Of a DNA stretch of 64,000 bases, positions 11,371 through 21,816 are shown piece by piece. Both the position numbers and the translations under genes were made by a program. The notes below the pieces were generated by a model. It searched no databases and was not told the DNA's origin. It was given only the letters and a program-made list of their open reading frames with translations. The stretch lies in assembly GCA_026545765.1 (NCBI GenBank), contig CM048843.1, forward strand, positions 14,158,200 through 14,222,199, given 5' to 3'. This stretch comes from Plantago major. Its lineage: Eukaryota > Streptophyta > Magnoliopsida > Lamiales > Plantaginaceae. Within the stretch, counting starts at the first letter, position 1. The number at the start of each line of letters is the position of its first letter.

Positions 11371-13263
11371 ATGGAAAGTGAGGATGACTCTGACGTAGAA
11401 AAGCTTGATATGCCTAGTAACAACCAGATGGCTCACAAACATGATGAAGAATTTCCTATGAAACTTTCAGAAATGGAAACTGAAGATATTCATCATGAAG
11501 CTATCTCTGGAAATAATCTCTCTGAAAGACATGTTCCAGATAGCTCAAACACTGAACAAGTGTCAGACATTAATAGCCCTTCTGAGGAGCAAAATGTCTT
11601 AGATACTGAAAAAGTATCAAATCAAAATCCTAGTGATTCACATTCAAATCATTTGGATATTGATCATACTAGCACTAAACCTATGATGAGATGGATCAAG
11701 GATCATCCTGCAAAAGATGTGATTGGACCAATTAATCAAGGTGTTAGGACTAGGAGAGCAATAGCTGAAAATGCTAATTCTCTCTTTGGATGTTTCATCT
11801 CAAATATTGAACCTAAACATATAAAAGAAGCATTAGGAGACCAAGACTGGATCTCTGCAATGCAAGAAGAGTTGGATCAATTTGAGAGAAACAAAGTCTG
11901 GAAACTAGTTCCATTTGTAGAAGGAATATCTGTGATTGGAACCAAGTGGGTTTTCAGAAACAAGATGAATGAATCTGGTGAAATAACCAGAAACAAAGCA
12001 AGATTGGTTGCGAAGGATTTACCTGATGAAGGCTTAGATTTTGATGAGTCATATGCACCATTGCGATTGGATGCAATAAGACTCTTTCTAGCCTTCTTGA
12101 CTCATAAATATTTTAAAGTTTATCAGATGGATGTCAAAAGTGCATTCTTGAACGGTAAACTTGCAGAAGAAGTTTATGTTGAGCAACCACCTGGCTTTGA
12201 AGTTTCCTCAGAAAGTAGAATGGTCTATAAACTACAGAAAGCTCTGTATGGACTGAAACAGGCTCCAAGAGCATGGTATGACACTTTGGCCAAATACCTT
12301 CTGGAAAGTGGTTTCAAGAAAGGTGAAGTTGATAAAACTTTATTTACCGTAAATCATGATGGGAAACTACTCTTAGTTCAAGTATATGTTGATGACATCA
12401 TATTTGGATCTAAGGACAAGCAAATTTGTAATGACTTTGCAAATCTCATGAAAAGTAAGTTTGAGATGAGCATGATGGGAGAAATGAATTATTTTCTAGG
12501 ATTGCAAGTCAAGCAACTCAATGATGGAATATTCATTAGTCAAACAAAGTATGCAAAAGATATGCTCACAAAATTCAATCTTAAGCCTTCTGAAAAGAAT
12601 GCTAAGATACCTATGAGCATTGGAACCAAAATGACCTATACTGAATCAGATAAGAGTGTTGAAGAACATAAGTATAGGAAATTGATAGGTTCACTACTTT
12701 ACCTCACTGCAAGTAGACCTAATATTCAATACGCCGTTGGAGTGTGTGCTAGATTTCAGACAAATCCGATGCAAACACACTACAACATTGCTATAAAAAT
12801 ATTAAGGTATGTAAAAGGTACAGTAGATGTAGGATTGTGGTATCCTAAAGAAAGCGGATTGAGTTTAGTTGGGTACTCGAATGGCGATTATCTTGATCAA
12901 CTGCTTGATAGGAAAAGCACCTCGAACTTGTGGGTTTACGGTACTAGACTTATCTCGTGGTTTAGCAAGAAGCAAAACTCAATTGCAACTTCTACCACAG
13001 AGGCTGAATATATTGTTGCTGGTTGTTGTGCAACACAAATTCTGTGGATACAACAACAACTTAAAGACTATGGACTCGATGAGAAGAAAACTCCCATTTT
13101 CTGTGACAACACAAGCGCTATTGCGATTACACAGAATCCTAAATTTCATGCCAGAACAAAGCATATTGATGTTAGACATCACTTCATCAGAGACCATGTT
13201 GAAAAAGGCAATATAGAGATACTCAAGATTGTATCGAAGACCAACTTGCGATATCTTCACTAA
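11371..13263 (+). CDS. reverse transcriptase and RNase H of Copia-1
   Basis: 630 codons. Residues 1-110 are an acidic linker between integrase and RT. The RVT_2 domain spans about 165-410, with [20 protein letters not shown] (Asp 254) and the YVDD box at 339-342. RNase H follows, with TEAEYIVAG and FCDNTSAI. The stretch near residues 214-232 has lost residues compared with the family (around [10 protein letters not shown]). The frame leaves the true one at its end: the proper C-terminus ([19 protein letters not shown]) continues in another frame at about 13250-13330. Confidence 0.9.
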   Translation: MESEDDSDVEKLDMPSNNQMAHKHDEEFPMKLSEMETEDIHHEAISGNNLSERHVPDSSNTEQVSDINSPSEEQNVLDTEKVSNQNPSDSHSNHLDIDHTSTKPMMRWIKDHPAKDVIGPINQGVRTRRAIAENANSLFGCFISNIEPKHIKEALGDQDWISAMQEELDQFERNKVWKLVPFVEGISVIGTKWVFRNKMNESGEITRNKARLVAKDLPDEGLDFDESYAPLRLDAIRLFLAFLTHKYFKVYQMDVKSAFLNGKLAEEVYVEQPPGFEVSSESRMVYKLQKALYGLKQAPRAWYDTLAKYLLESGFKKGEVDKTLFTVNHDGKLLLVQVYVDDIIFGSKDKQICNDFANLMKSKFEMSMMGEMNYFLGLQVKQLNDGIFISQTKYAKDMLTKFNLKPSEKNAKIPMSIGTKMTYTESDKSVEEHKYRKLIGSLLYLTASRPNIQYAVGVCARFQTNPMQTHYNIAIKILRYVKGTVDVGLWYPKESGLSLVGYSNGDYLDQLLDRKSTSNLWVYGTRLISWFSKKQNSIATSTTEAEYIVAGCCATQILWIQQQLKDYGLDEKKTPIFCDNTSAIAITQNPKFHARTKHIDVRHHFIRDHVEKGNIEILKIVSKTNLRYLH

Positions 13264-13330
13264 GCCACTACAAGAAAGTAGATTCTTAGCCTTAAGACAT
13301 AGTCTTGGACTAATGGAACTACCAATGAAC

Positions 13331-14109
13331 CGAAAAGTTCAGAATCTGGAACGGCATCCAGAGAAGAGGTATCCGAACGGCATCCAGAGAAGAGAAAAGA
13401 GAAATCGAAAGTATCCAAGTCAAAAAGGCTAAAGAGCAAAAAGACAGCTTAAGATCTCTTAGACGGGAACTCAGATATCTGAATCACTCTATAAACGGGG
13501 AACACAAAGGAGAATAGTACAACTATCTGCAGTCAACTACTCTCTTGAAATTCGCATTATTTCTATCTTGATGAAAAACTTGGAAAAATCCTAAGTATAA
13601 GACAGATTCAGATGCAAACAGTGTTCTTGGTCATACAAAAACGTGATTCAGATAGCTAATACCCAAAATTCATTAAATGGGCACAATTACACTTGTTGAT
13701 TGTGATCATTGCTGAAGAAGCAATGGTGACCCTTGATGAAATTAAGCGTTTGATCTATACGGTGGAAATTAATTCACAGTAAATAGTGGATCAGAAAATT
13801 CTGACAAAGCCCACTTTGCATTTAATGTCGAACTAGCTTTTGCTCACGCCTGCTTGCAAATCACAGATACGTACACACAAAATCAATTTGTATGTATTTG
13901 TCTGTTGAGATTCTATTGATATATATATATGATTTTGGCAAAAGAAATCACTTTCGCCTAATCCAAAATTCCGACTTACACAAAAATAGCAAAACTTTCT
14001 CTTGATTCTCTGCAAACCTTCTACAATCTCTGCAAATCAAGATTTAGTTTTTCTGCAAAGAATTACTGAATCAAATCTCTTTCAAACAATCCCTACACTA
14101 TATAAAGAG
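13331..14109 (+). promoter_or_regulatory. pol-ORF3 spacer with possible internal promoter (Copia-1)
   Basis: Non-coding. It starts with degraded copies of the 28-bp ATCTGGAACGG repeat (about 13340-13420) seen intact in Copia-2. At 13920-13930 is a TATATATATAT box. It is followed by a C/T-rich leader-like region and then, 7 bp before the ORF3 ATG, TATATAAAG. The arrangement resembles a gene promoter for ORF3, but a splice acceptor serving a subgenomic RNA is equally possible. Confidence 0.4.
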
Positions 14110-15495
14110 ATGGCCCCAAAGAATTCTTCCACACAGAAATCTCAATCCTCCACTGGTACTGCTGAAAAGCAAGCACCAGAGTTGGTTATTGTGAACAACC
14201 AACTGGTAGGAGATTTTAATCCTGACCATTGGACTTCAAATCACAGAATGATTTGGGGTGGTGCCATGGTTGAGGAATACCTCACGGCTGCAATTGAGAA
14301 CCAAGCCGACAGAAAGCTGATTCTTGACATGCTTGAAAAGGCACAAATCAAGAGTTTTCTATCTGCTCGCCCAAGTGGAATTTCATCACTCGATGTGTTG
14401 GAATTCTACAACAACTCCAGGATAATTTCCTGTGTTTCTGAAGGCACTGCAATAGTGTCTGTCAAAACCTCAGTCCAAGGTAAGGAAATCCTTCTGGACT
14501 TAACAACTTTCTGTAAGTTGTTTGAGTTTCAAAATCTTGGAAAGGATTTTGAAATAAACACCAAGGATGATGATCTCCTTGAAGGTGTTAAACAATTGTA
14601 TAGTGACGTGTGTGATCTTGAAAAATCAGATACACCCACTGAGTACAAGCTTGCTGACATCCGAACCAGACATCTGATGGTTCACTGGGATGTATTGGCT
14701 AGCATTCTTCACAGATGCTTTGATGGTCTACAAGGAGGTGCTGACCAGATAAGCCAAGAACGATGGATCATGATGTTCTTGCTGAATCAACAAAATAAAA
14801 GGCTGGAAAACCCTTTTAACTGGGAAAAGTACGCCTTCATGAAGTTTGTGAAGAAGATTCAAGGCTTCGAGCCTAAGATCGTCAAAGGACTAGCTGAGCC
14901 AAAGGCCACTGTAGGCTATGGTCTGAAGATATGCTACTTGCTGGAGAAGCTTGGCATTGAGCTCAGAGAGACGGCTGAAATAGCCAACAGTAACCTACTC
15001 TATAAATATGAGTATACAAACTTGATGAAAAAGGTTACTGGATCTCAGAAAGGTTCTAAGAAGCGAATGTCTGAAAAGGTATCTGAAGAAAAGGTTGCGA
15101 CCAAGAAGCCCAGAACTTCAAGAAAGAAGTCTGCTGGCAAATCAGAAGACACACCCATTGAGGTTGTCGATTCTCAGATATCTGCAGACCTTTCCGATGA
15201 ACTGATAAAGGCAGATCAACTCATCAATGCTGCAAAAGAGTTATCAACTACTGAACAAGTAGACTCAGCAAGAGAAAGTGCTTTCAGAAATGTGAAGACT
15301 ATTACAGAAAGCCTTGCTGATGAACTCATAAATGCTACCAAAAGTGGTGAAAAACACCAAGCCCTATCTGTAGAAACCGCAGGAATTATGGACCAATTAG
15401 TTCCTAATGCTGATGAGAGCTCTGACGATGAAGATGATGAACTAGTCATCTCTCAAGTCCTAGAAAGATCAAAACGAGCTAAGGTTACTGAATAG
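14110..15495 (+). CDS. ORF3 N-terminal part of Copia-1
   Basis: The open frame extends from 14002, but ATG 14110 (MAPKNSSTQKSQSS) matches the start of Copia-2 (42640). 461 codons end at TAG 15493, where Copia-2 reads on. Residues about 20-320 form a compact domain (NPDHWTSNHRMIWGG, VLEFYNN, HWDVLASILHRCF, ISQERWIMMFLL) loosely like the 'putative plant transposon protein' domain. Beyond it comes a Lys/Ser-rich linker and repeated ADELINAAKELS-type helices. I see no transmembrane segment or signal peptide, so the label env-like rests on position only. Its function is unknown. Confidence 0.75.
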   Translation: MAPKNSSTQKSQSSTGTAEKQAPELVIVNNQLVGDFNPDHWTSNHRMIWGGAMVEEYLTAAIENQADRKLILDMLEKAQIKSFLSARPSGISSLDVLEFYNNSRIISCVSEGTAIVSVKTSVQGKEILLDLTTFCKLFEFQNLGKDFEINTKDDDLLEGVKQLYSDVCDLEKSDTPTEYKLADIRTRHLMVHWDVLASILHRCFDGLQGGADQISQERWIMMFLLNQQNKRLENPFNWEKYAFMKFVKKIQGFEPKIVKGLAEPKATVGYGLKICYLLEKLGIELRETAEIANSNLLYKYEYTNLMKKVTGSQKGSKKRMSEKVSEEKVATKKPRTSRKKSAGKSEDTPIEVVDSQISADLSDELIKADQLINAAKELSTTEQVDSARESAFRNVKTITESLADELINATKSGEKHQALSVETAGIMDQLVPNADESSDDEDDELVISQVLERSKRAKVTE

Positions 15496-18099
15496 TAATT
15501 GGTGAAGAGGTATCTGAAAAAGAACCTACACCACAGGTTGCTGAACAAGCACCTATAGCAAAGGTTGTTGGTGCAAACACACCATCAGGGAAGGTCTCCT
15601 ATGAAAAAATTCAAGAAGCCCTGATGAGTGGTGACTTAGTGCTGGCAGATGCTGATGAAAATGCCACATCTAAAAGTCTGGAAGAACCTACTAATGATAA
15701 TTCTTCTGCTTCCAGACAACCACAACAACCACAACCACAACAACCACAAGTGGTTGATGAAATGGTAAATGAACTCCATTTCGACTTACCAAAGAATGCA
15801 AGATATCTTTGAAGAAAATCTAAAAAGAGCAGTTCCCCAACTCGACAAGAGGATCAAGCGAGACATCCACTCAAAGATGATCAACCGGGGAGGCAAGCGA
15901 GGTTGCACACTCGGAAAGGTGTGAAGTACCTAAAACTTCAAACAAAGAAGCATCTTTGGAACAAGAAGACCAAAGTATAAAAGGGTCACAAGTTCCAGAG
16001 ACCAATCGACGACAATGCTCAGTATTGAATGGTTTAACTCTACCTTGTGAAAATTTTATGCTTGTATATCTTGTTACTTATATAAAAATTCTTTATTCTG
16101 GCTGAGTTAGAAACACGAAACAAGAGGAAGTGGAAAGCTTGCCTCGAAGCGAGAAGGAGGTTACTGACTTCGCCTCTTAAGAAATCGAGCACATACCACG
16201 GTGATAATTGATTCTTAAGATAACACTTTTCGATCATTTGTCTATGTGCTTAATCATTTAAAATAAATGTTTCTATGAGCTCCAAGCGAGAAAGAGGAAG
16301 ATAAGGCGGAAATGCGAGACGAACCCGAGACCGACAGGTTTGAAGAACACATCATTGAGCCTTCTAGCATGAAGGCAGGGAAAAATCGTGATAAGTATTC
16401 TTCATCATGGGTTATCTTAAACTTCTTCTAAAATATTCAATACTTTCTACTTACGGGCTCATTCGAGTAGAAATGCAAAGGGAAAAAGTTGCGACATCCC
16501 TGCATCAATGGAAATTGATGAAGCTCCTAAGCGACATCACATGAAAGAATACGAAGCGAGAAAGTTTAAGAAAATGACTCTGAGCTTCCTATTGAGGAAG
16601 TAAGTCCAAAACTCGAACTCATTAAAGCATTTTTGCACAAATTCTTTCAAATAATTTCCTAAGTATTGTATTAATCTTAATTCTCGAGTTCAAGAAAGAA
16701 AGGTTGATGAGAACGGACTTCCAAGTCTCCACCTCACAACAAGATATCGAGACACCAATTGTCTCGATAGCACAAGTCTGAGCTGAAGTACTTACTCGGG
16801 TAACTCGAAACTAAACTACACTTCTACTCGAGATATCTACAAAAGTTTTGAAGCTCACTCAAAACTCTTTCTTTCGAGCTCAAACGAGTGCAGCGGGTTC
16901 CCAATGATGAGAAAAGGGACCTACTTCCCTTCTTCAAAGCTCAAACCCGCCAAAGCATATTCAATGCTTCAAGAAATGGCAAAGGTTAAGGTGCTCGATC
17001 TCTACGAAATATTGAGAATCACAGATCAACCAACCGAGCACGAGCTCTTGACTTGGAGCGTATATCCATGCAATGTTCCTTATAGAGCGATTACGATTCG
17101 ACTCTTGCATAAGGATTTCTCGGAGAAGTGGTGCCTGATTTGATACAAGCCTTTGAGCAGGCGGATGGTCGACAAGATTACAGATGGCATTCAAGCCACG
17201 CCCTGAACTACGCAATTTATACCTTCGACAAGAAGAGGTTAATGGGCGAAGATCACTATTCTGAAGTGATCAATCTTGTATCTGAAGATGATGAGTAGGA
17301 AGAGATAAACGAAAACGACTTCGATGAACCTCCCACTGACCATCACCAAAAGGATGACACAGACAAAAAGGATGATGATGATGCTCCTGCACCAGGGACC
17401 GGAGGAATTTCACAAAGAAATCATGCCTCAACTGTTGAAAAGCAAACTGAGAGGAAAGCACAGAAATCTCCGTCTCCATCTCCTCAAAAGTCAACTCATC
17501 CATCTTCCCAACAAAAAGTTATTACTGAACAAGTAGTTGAGGATTACGAAATCGCTCAGAAATTGTTGAATACTCAATCCAGAACTGCTCAACTCAGACA
17601 ACTGTTGGAAGAAGAACAACAGCTCCATCTTCAACTGGAAGACCAGATAGCTAAATCCAGAGACAAGCTTGACCAACTACAAGATCAATATCTACAAGAG
17701 ATGATTGCGTACTCTGAGGTTAAAGAGCTACAGGATGCTGTAAATGCCATCACCAAAGAACTCGACATCTTGAAGAAGTATACGAAATTAAGCATGATGC
17801 TAAGGCGCATCATCTTCAAAAGAAGTACCATCCTCCTCCCAAAAGGGAAGAAACCAATCTACGAGATGGTTCTTTGGACTCGACACAATCGATGAGAATG
17901 TCCAAGAGGATGAAGATCACTGGGCTGATTACTCAGATGATGAAGAAGACAAGACTTTGGCAGAGCACCGCAATGAACATCTAGCGGTTTCACACTTGAA
18001 AAGGAAACTGATTGCTCCTGAAACTTTCAGCAAACTGCCAAATGTCCACTCCCATGAATACATGAACAGATACCAAGTACTGGCTCATCTGAAAAGGAG
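15496..18099 (+). pseudogene. ORF3 middle part of Copia-1, eroded
   Basis: This corresponds to 44030-46720 of Copia-2, including its five introns (here about 16030-16890). Nearly every CAG or CTG of Copia-2 appears here as CG in 15840-17250, breaking all frames. Splice sites are hit too; for example TTACAG of intron 1 is replaced. Open pieces are 15624-15812 (Q/P repeats), 16904-17143, and 17563-17895, a coiled coil with LRQLLEEEQQLHLQLEDQ. Confidence 0.65.
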
Positions 18100-19236
18100 A
18101 TGTCTTCACAGAATAAGGAAGTAATTGCCTCCGTCCCCTCTGAAATGAAAAAGTTCACTGAGCTCATCGCTCAGAGAACAACTAGCATAGTCATTGCTCA
18201 GAAAGATCTGGGAATGATAAGGGACGATGATGCGTCTTTAGCTGAAAAAGCTTTCCAAGAGGCAAGTTACACTGCTGGAAAAGCAGATGCCATCCTAGGC
18301 CCATTGGCAGAGCTCACTGATAAGGACAATGGACTTATCAAGCAAAATCAGGAGCTCAAAGCCGAACTTCAGAAGTTGGTCACTGCCTACAATTATTTAC
18401 AAGCGCATTTTGACTCTCTCTCAGATTCTTTTATGAGACTGAGTCAGCCAACAATGACTAAGGGGGAAAGAGTGTACAAATCTGGACCTCAAAGTCAGGG
18501 GGAATGGGAAGAAGGAGAAGAAAACAAGAAGAAATCTGGAGCTGGTGCGGCTCAGAGAGGAAGAAGAAACATGAAAACTTCCCAGCCACCACTCAGAATC
18601 AATGAACCCTCCTCAAGCCAAGCTGCTTTGCAAATAGTAGCTGCTTCCCAGAAACCTACTGAAGGAACTGCAATGGTAACAAGGGCCATGGCACAGAAAC
18701 CTCCAAGGAGTACCAAGGCTCCAAGGAGAAGACAAGTTAAAGGGATTGATGAATCTTTTGAAGAAGAAGAAGAAGAAGAAGAAGGTCAAATCAAGTCCCT
18801 GGGCAATGAAGAAGGCTGTAAAACTCTCACAAGATTTAATCTTGATGATGATGAGGAAATTGATGAAGATGAAGCTCCTCTTCACAGAAAAAGGAAAATT
18901 GAAAGCCTAACTGAGCCCATAGCTGCAAAGCCCCTAGCAGCTAAAACACCCTCTGGAAATACCAAGTCTATCCAGGGTGGTTCTTCAAGCAACAACCCCA
19001 AAGAGAATTCAAGACAGAGAAGGAACGAACTGAGAGCTGAGAAAAGACAAAGTCAACTTCCACTCAGGCCAGAAGAAGCCAAAATAGAGTATGTGAAGAA
19101 TGACAATGATTCCTCTGTCTACAGGTGCATCAATCAGAAAAATGGCTATTGGATTCTGGAACTTAAGCATCTACTGGTAAATTCAAGATTTTCAGAACCA
19201 ATCCATAAACAACTTATGGCATGGAGAAAAAGATAA
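18100..19236 (+). CDS. ORF3 C-terminal linker part of Copia-1
   Basis: 378 open codons. A helical segment with LAELTDKDNGLIKQNQEL is followed by a basic, low-complexity stretch (KAPRRRQVKG), a Glu tract (about residues 222-230), an acidic DDDEEIDEDEAP segment, a KRKIE nuclear-localisation-like cluster, and the beginning of a folded domain (SSVYRCINQKNGYWILELK). The same protein continues at 19244 after a small frameshift in an A run (19226-19233). Confidence 0.72.
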   Translation: MSSQNKEVIASVPSEMKKFTELIAQRTTSIVIAQKDLGMIRDDDASLAEKAFQEASYTAGKADAILGPLAELTDKDNGLIKQNQELKAELQKLVTAYNYLQAHFDSLSDSFMRLSQPTMTKGERVYKSGPQSQGEWEEGEENKKKSGAGAAQRGRRNMKTSQPPLRINEPSSSQAALQIVAASQKPTEGTAMVTRAMAQKPPRSTKAPRRRQVKGIDESFEEEEEEEEGQIKSLGNEEGCKTLTRFNLDDDEEIDEDEAPLHRKRKIESLTEPIAAKPLAAKTPSGNTKSIQGGSSSNNPKENSRQRRNELRAEKRQSQLPLRPEEAKIEYVKNDNDSSVYRCINQKNGYWILELKHLLVNSRFSEPIHKQLMAWRKR

Positions 19237-19243
19237 GCCAACC

Positions 19244-19687
19244 TTGATCAACACCAATCACATTAAAGCCTGGTTGGATTTTGAAGTTGTCAAGAGAACT
19301 GAAGCCATGAGAAAGGACCTCTCTGATGAATGTCCATATGGAAAGCCAGATGATGTGCACAGAATTACAATATCACAGAACAGCACAAGAGCAAGACTCG
19401 CTGTGGAACCCTATGAGTCGTTCTATCTAACTGAAGATCAATACAAGGGTGACATCAGATATCTGAGGATTATCTACGAATACTTCAAGCTTTCAGATAT
19501 CAGAATAGAGCATGCCTGGAAGTGGGGAAAGTATCTGTGGGTCAAACATTTTGTCAACAAAAATCCTACCAAAACCTACAAAGAGGTCTGTGGATTTGCC
19601 AGAGATACTGAGATGCTCGTCAGAACACTTCTCTATGATTATTCTGATGACATCAAAAGGTTTGTAGATAGGAAATTTGCAGACTGA
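19244..19687 (+). CDS. ORF3 C-terminal domain of Copia-1
   Basis: 147 codons, ending at TGA 19685. Aromatic-rich domain: NTNHIKAWLDFEVV, EPYESFYLTEDQYKGDIRYL, IEHAWKWGKYLWVKHFV. It is conserved with Copia-2 (47749-48264), with few differences over its length. No family recognised. The strong conservation of both ends of ORF3 against the eroded middle is notable. Confidence 0.72.
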   Translation: MINTNHIKAWLDFEVVKRTEAMRKDLSDECPYGKPDDVHRITISQNSTRARLAVEPYESFYLTEDQYKGDIRYLRIIYEYFKLSDIRIEHAWKWGKYLWVKHFVNKNPTKTYKEVCGFARDTEMLVRTLLYDYSDDIKRFVDRKFAD

Positions 19688-20076
19688 TCCATAGAACTAC
19701 TGTTGAAGACTTGAAGAGTTGAAGACTTGAAGACTAGTCTATTAGGATGTTTACTTGGAGCTTGGTTACTCCTGTTGTCCTAATTTACTATGTATTTTTG
19801 TTGTATTTTTGCTGACTGAGCTAAACTTGTTTTATGTATTGAAGTTATCTGTAATCTTCTTTGTAACTTATCTGAAGAACTTACTCTCAGATAGTATTCT
19901 ATAAAAGATAACTTGTCAGCAAAGATCACACCTTGTGATTTGGTTGATGTTTACTTTCTGCACTTAATTGAATGAATTGAAAAATCTTAAGAAATGATTA
20001 AGTGTTGGATTGTTCACTCATCCAGATTTGTAATAGGTCAGATAGTCATCGTTGACTGATCAAAAAAGGGGAAATT
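19688..20076 (+). promoter_or_regulatory. 3' non-coding region and polypurine tract of Copia-1
   Basis: No ORF. It ends in AAAAAAGGGGAAATT (20062-20076), directly before the 3' LTR, the expected place for the plus-strand primer. GACTTGAAGA-type short repeats lie at 19707-19733. Confidence 0.7.
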
Positions 20077-21816
20077 TGTTAGGAAATTTGTTAGATATTT
20101 TGTTAGAAATATCTGTTTAGATTTTGATCAGCAACATGGTGACTTATCTTAGTCTCAGAACGGTGATTAGTACTCTAGGTTCACTTGAACATTGTAAAAG
20201 AGGAAACCCACTAAGTATGATAGTCTAGCTAATCTTGTATAGGATGTTAGGTTTCAAAATGTAATTTTTATTTTATGAAGAGAAGTCCAAGAAGAAGACA
20301 TCCAAGTAGAACAAGTTCAACGACATTGAAAATTTAAAGAAACTGCACAAGATTACTGAAATAGTTTTGCAGATACCTTGGCCAGATTTCTTGAAGACGC
20401 GAATGATTGTTAAACAAATCATGTCACAAGAGATATCTGAGAAGTCAAGAGGTCCATCTGGAAAACAAGGAAAGTGTCCACAGATATCTACACTCAGATA
20501 CCTTGAGCTTTAAACCACATTTTTGATAAAGAAATATATATTACAAACAAAGTTGTTTCAATAAAAGTGGTATCTGAAGTTAAAGATAAGGACGTGCTAA
20601 AACTCAGAGAAAACTGATTAAGTTAAGTCTCTGATACAAAGCATAAGTTCCGTTGGCACTACAGGACAAAAGTATAGTACAATGCATTAAATGCACGGAC
20701 AGAGATGTCTGAACGAAAGCAACGGTAGCTTCTGAAGAAGAAGACAAACTGCTAGACTATACACAGATATCAATAGTTTGAATTTGATTTAAGCCTAACG
20801 GATACTATTCAACGGCATTCAAATTCATCTATAAATATCAACACTTAGACTGCTTGAGAAGACACGCTGAACACAACCTGAAGAACTTACACTGAACACA
20901 TATCTCGCTATCTCAAGCAAATTACTTATCCTCAAAGCTTTCTGTTGCGACCAAAGCTCTTTATCTTAAGTAGCACTGAAGTTCTAAGTGTCCTGATCCT
21001 AAACAAGCACTGCTATCTGTGAAAGAGTTGAATTGAAAGATCAAGTATCTGAGATTCATTCTCTTGAACATTTATCTAAGACTTGGGTCAGTAAAAAGAA
21101 CAAGATACCATACATTGAAAAGTGTATTAAGTATACTTGATTCACAGAGCTATCTGATTAACTGAAAAGTTAATAAAGAAGCTCATCTGACAACTCAAAC
21201 CAAAACCAACACCATAACTGGCGTGGAGTACAGGAAGTACTTAGTTTGGAAAATCAGGGAATAACTCCAAGGTTAACGGAGTAGAGGAAGTACTTGATTT
21301 GGGAAACTAATGAATAACTCCAAGGTTATTGAGCACAGGAAGTACTTAGCTTGGGAAGCTAGGGAACAGCTCAAAAAGGTTTCTGAGTACATGAAGTACT
21401 TGGCTGTGAAAGCCGGGGAACAACTCAGGGGGGACATTTGGTTGGGAACCATTTGTTTAAGGAATCTTAGAATAGGATTTTTGTAAGGTGACCTCAATTA
21501 TCTATTCTAGTGAATTCTAAGTCTTTGGAAGACCGAAGTGGATTAGTTGGAGGATTACGCCACCTCCAGATACCACTATACTTGCTGTGTTATTTACTTT
21601 TCTGTACTTACATTTCAGCAACACATACACACACACACACACACACTTTAACTGTTTCTGCACTTATCTATCTTAAGTCTTCCGCGCTCTGAATCTAAGT
21701 ATCAGATATCTACACATATATCTGAGAAATAGTTTTTATCGACAAAAGTTTTAAAAGACTATTCACCCCCCCCCCCCCCCCTCTAGTCTTTTACTTTGCC
21801 GTTATCTGGACCAACA
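20077..21816 (+). repeat. 3' LTR of Copia-1
   Basis: 1740 bp. It is longer than the 5' copy mainly because of an extra GGACATTTGGTTGGGAACC-type segment at about 21430 (also present in Copia-2, so lost from the 5' LTR), a longer CA run near 21622 and a longer C run near 21767. Confidence 0.92.

Larger units (their letters stand above)
5692..21816 (+). mobile_element. Copia-1: 16.1-kb Ty1/copia (Sirevirus-like) element
   Basis: LTRs at 5692-7402 and 20077-21816 start TGTTAGG and end CCAACA. The target duplication GTGAT is perfect on both sides (5687-5691, 21817-21821). Order: LTR, PBS for tRNA-iMet, gag, protease, integrase, RT, RNase H, a large third ORF, polypurine tract, LTR. The integrase-before-RT order identifies Copia. 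Large size, separate gag and an additional ORF after pol suggest the Sirevirus (SIRE/Maximus) group. Coding regions carry stops, shifts and eroded patches. The two LTRs differ at roughly eight positions in their first 290 bases by eye, so the insertion is not brand new. It lies inside the Tat element. Confidence 0.93.

Noticed and set aside
14090..14110. TATATAAAG just before the ORF3 ATG as the ORF3 promoter
   Set aside because: Only 7 bp from the ATG, too close to be a working TATA box for that start; the upstream TATATATA is the better candidate.
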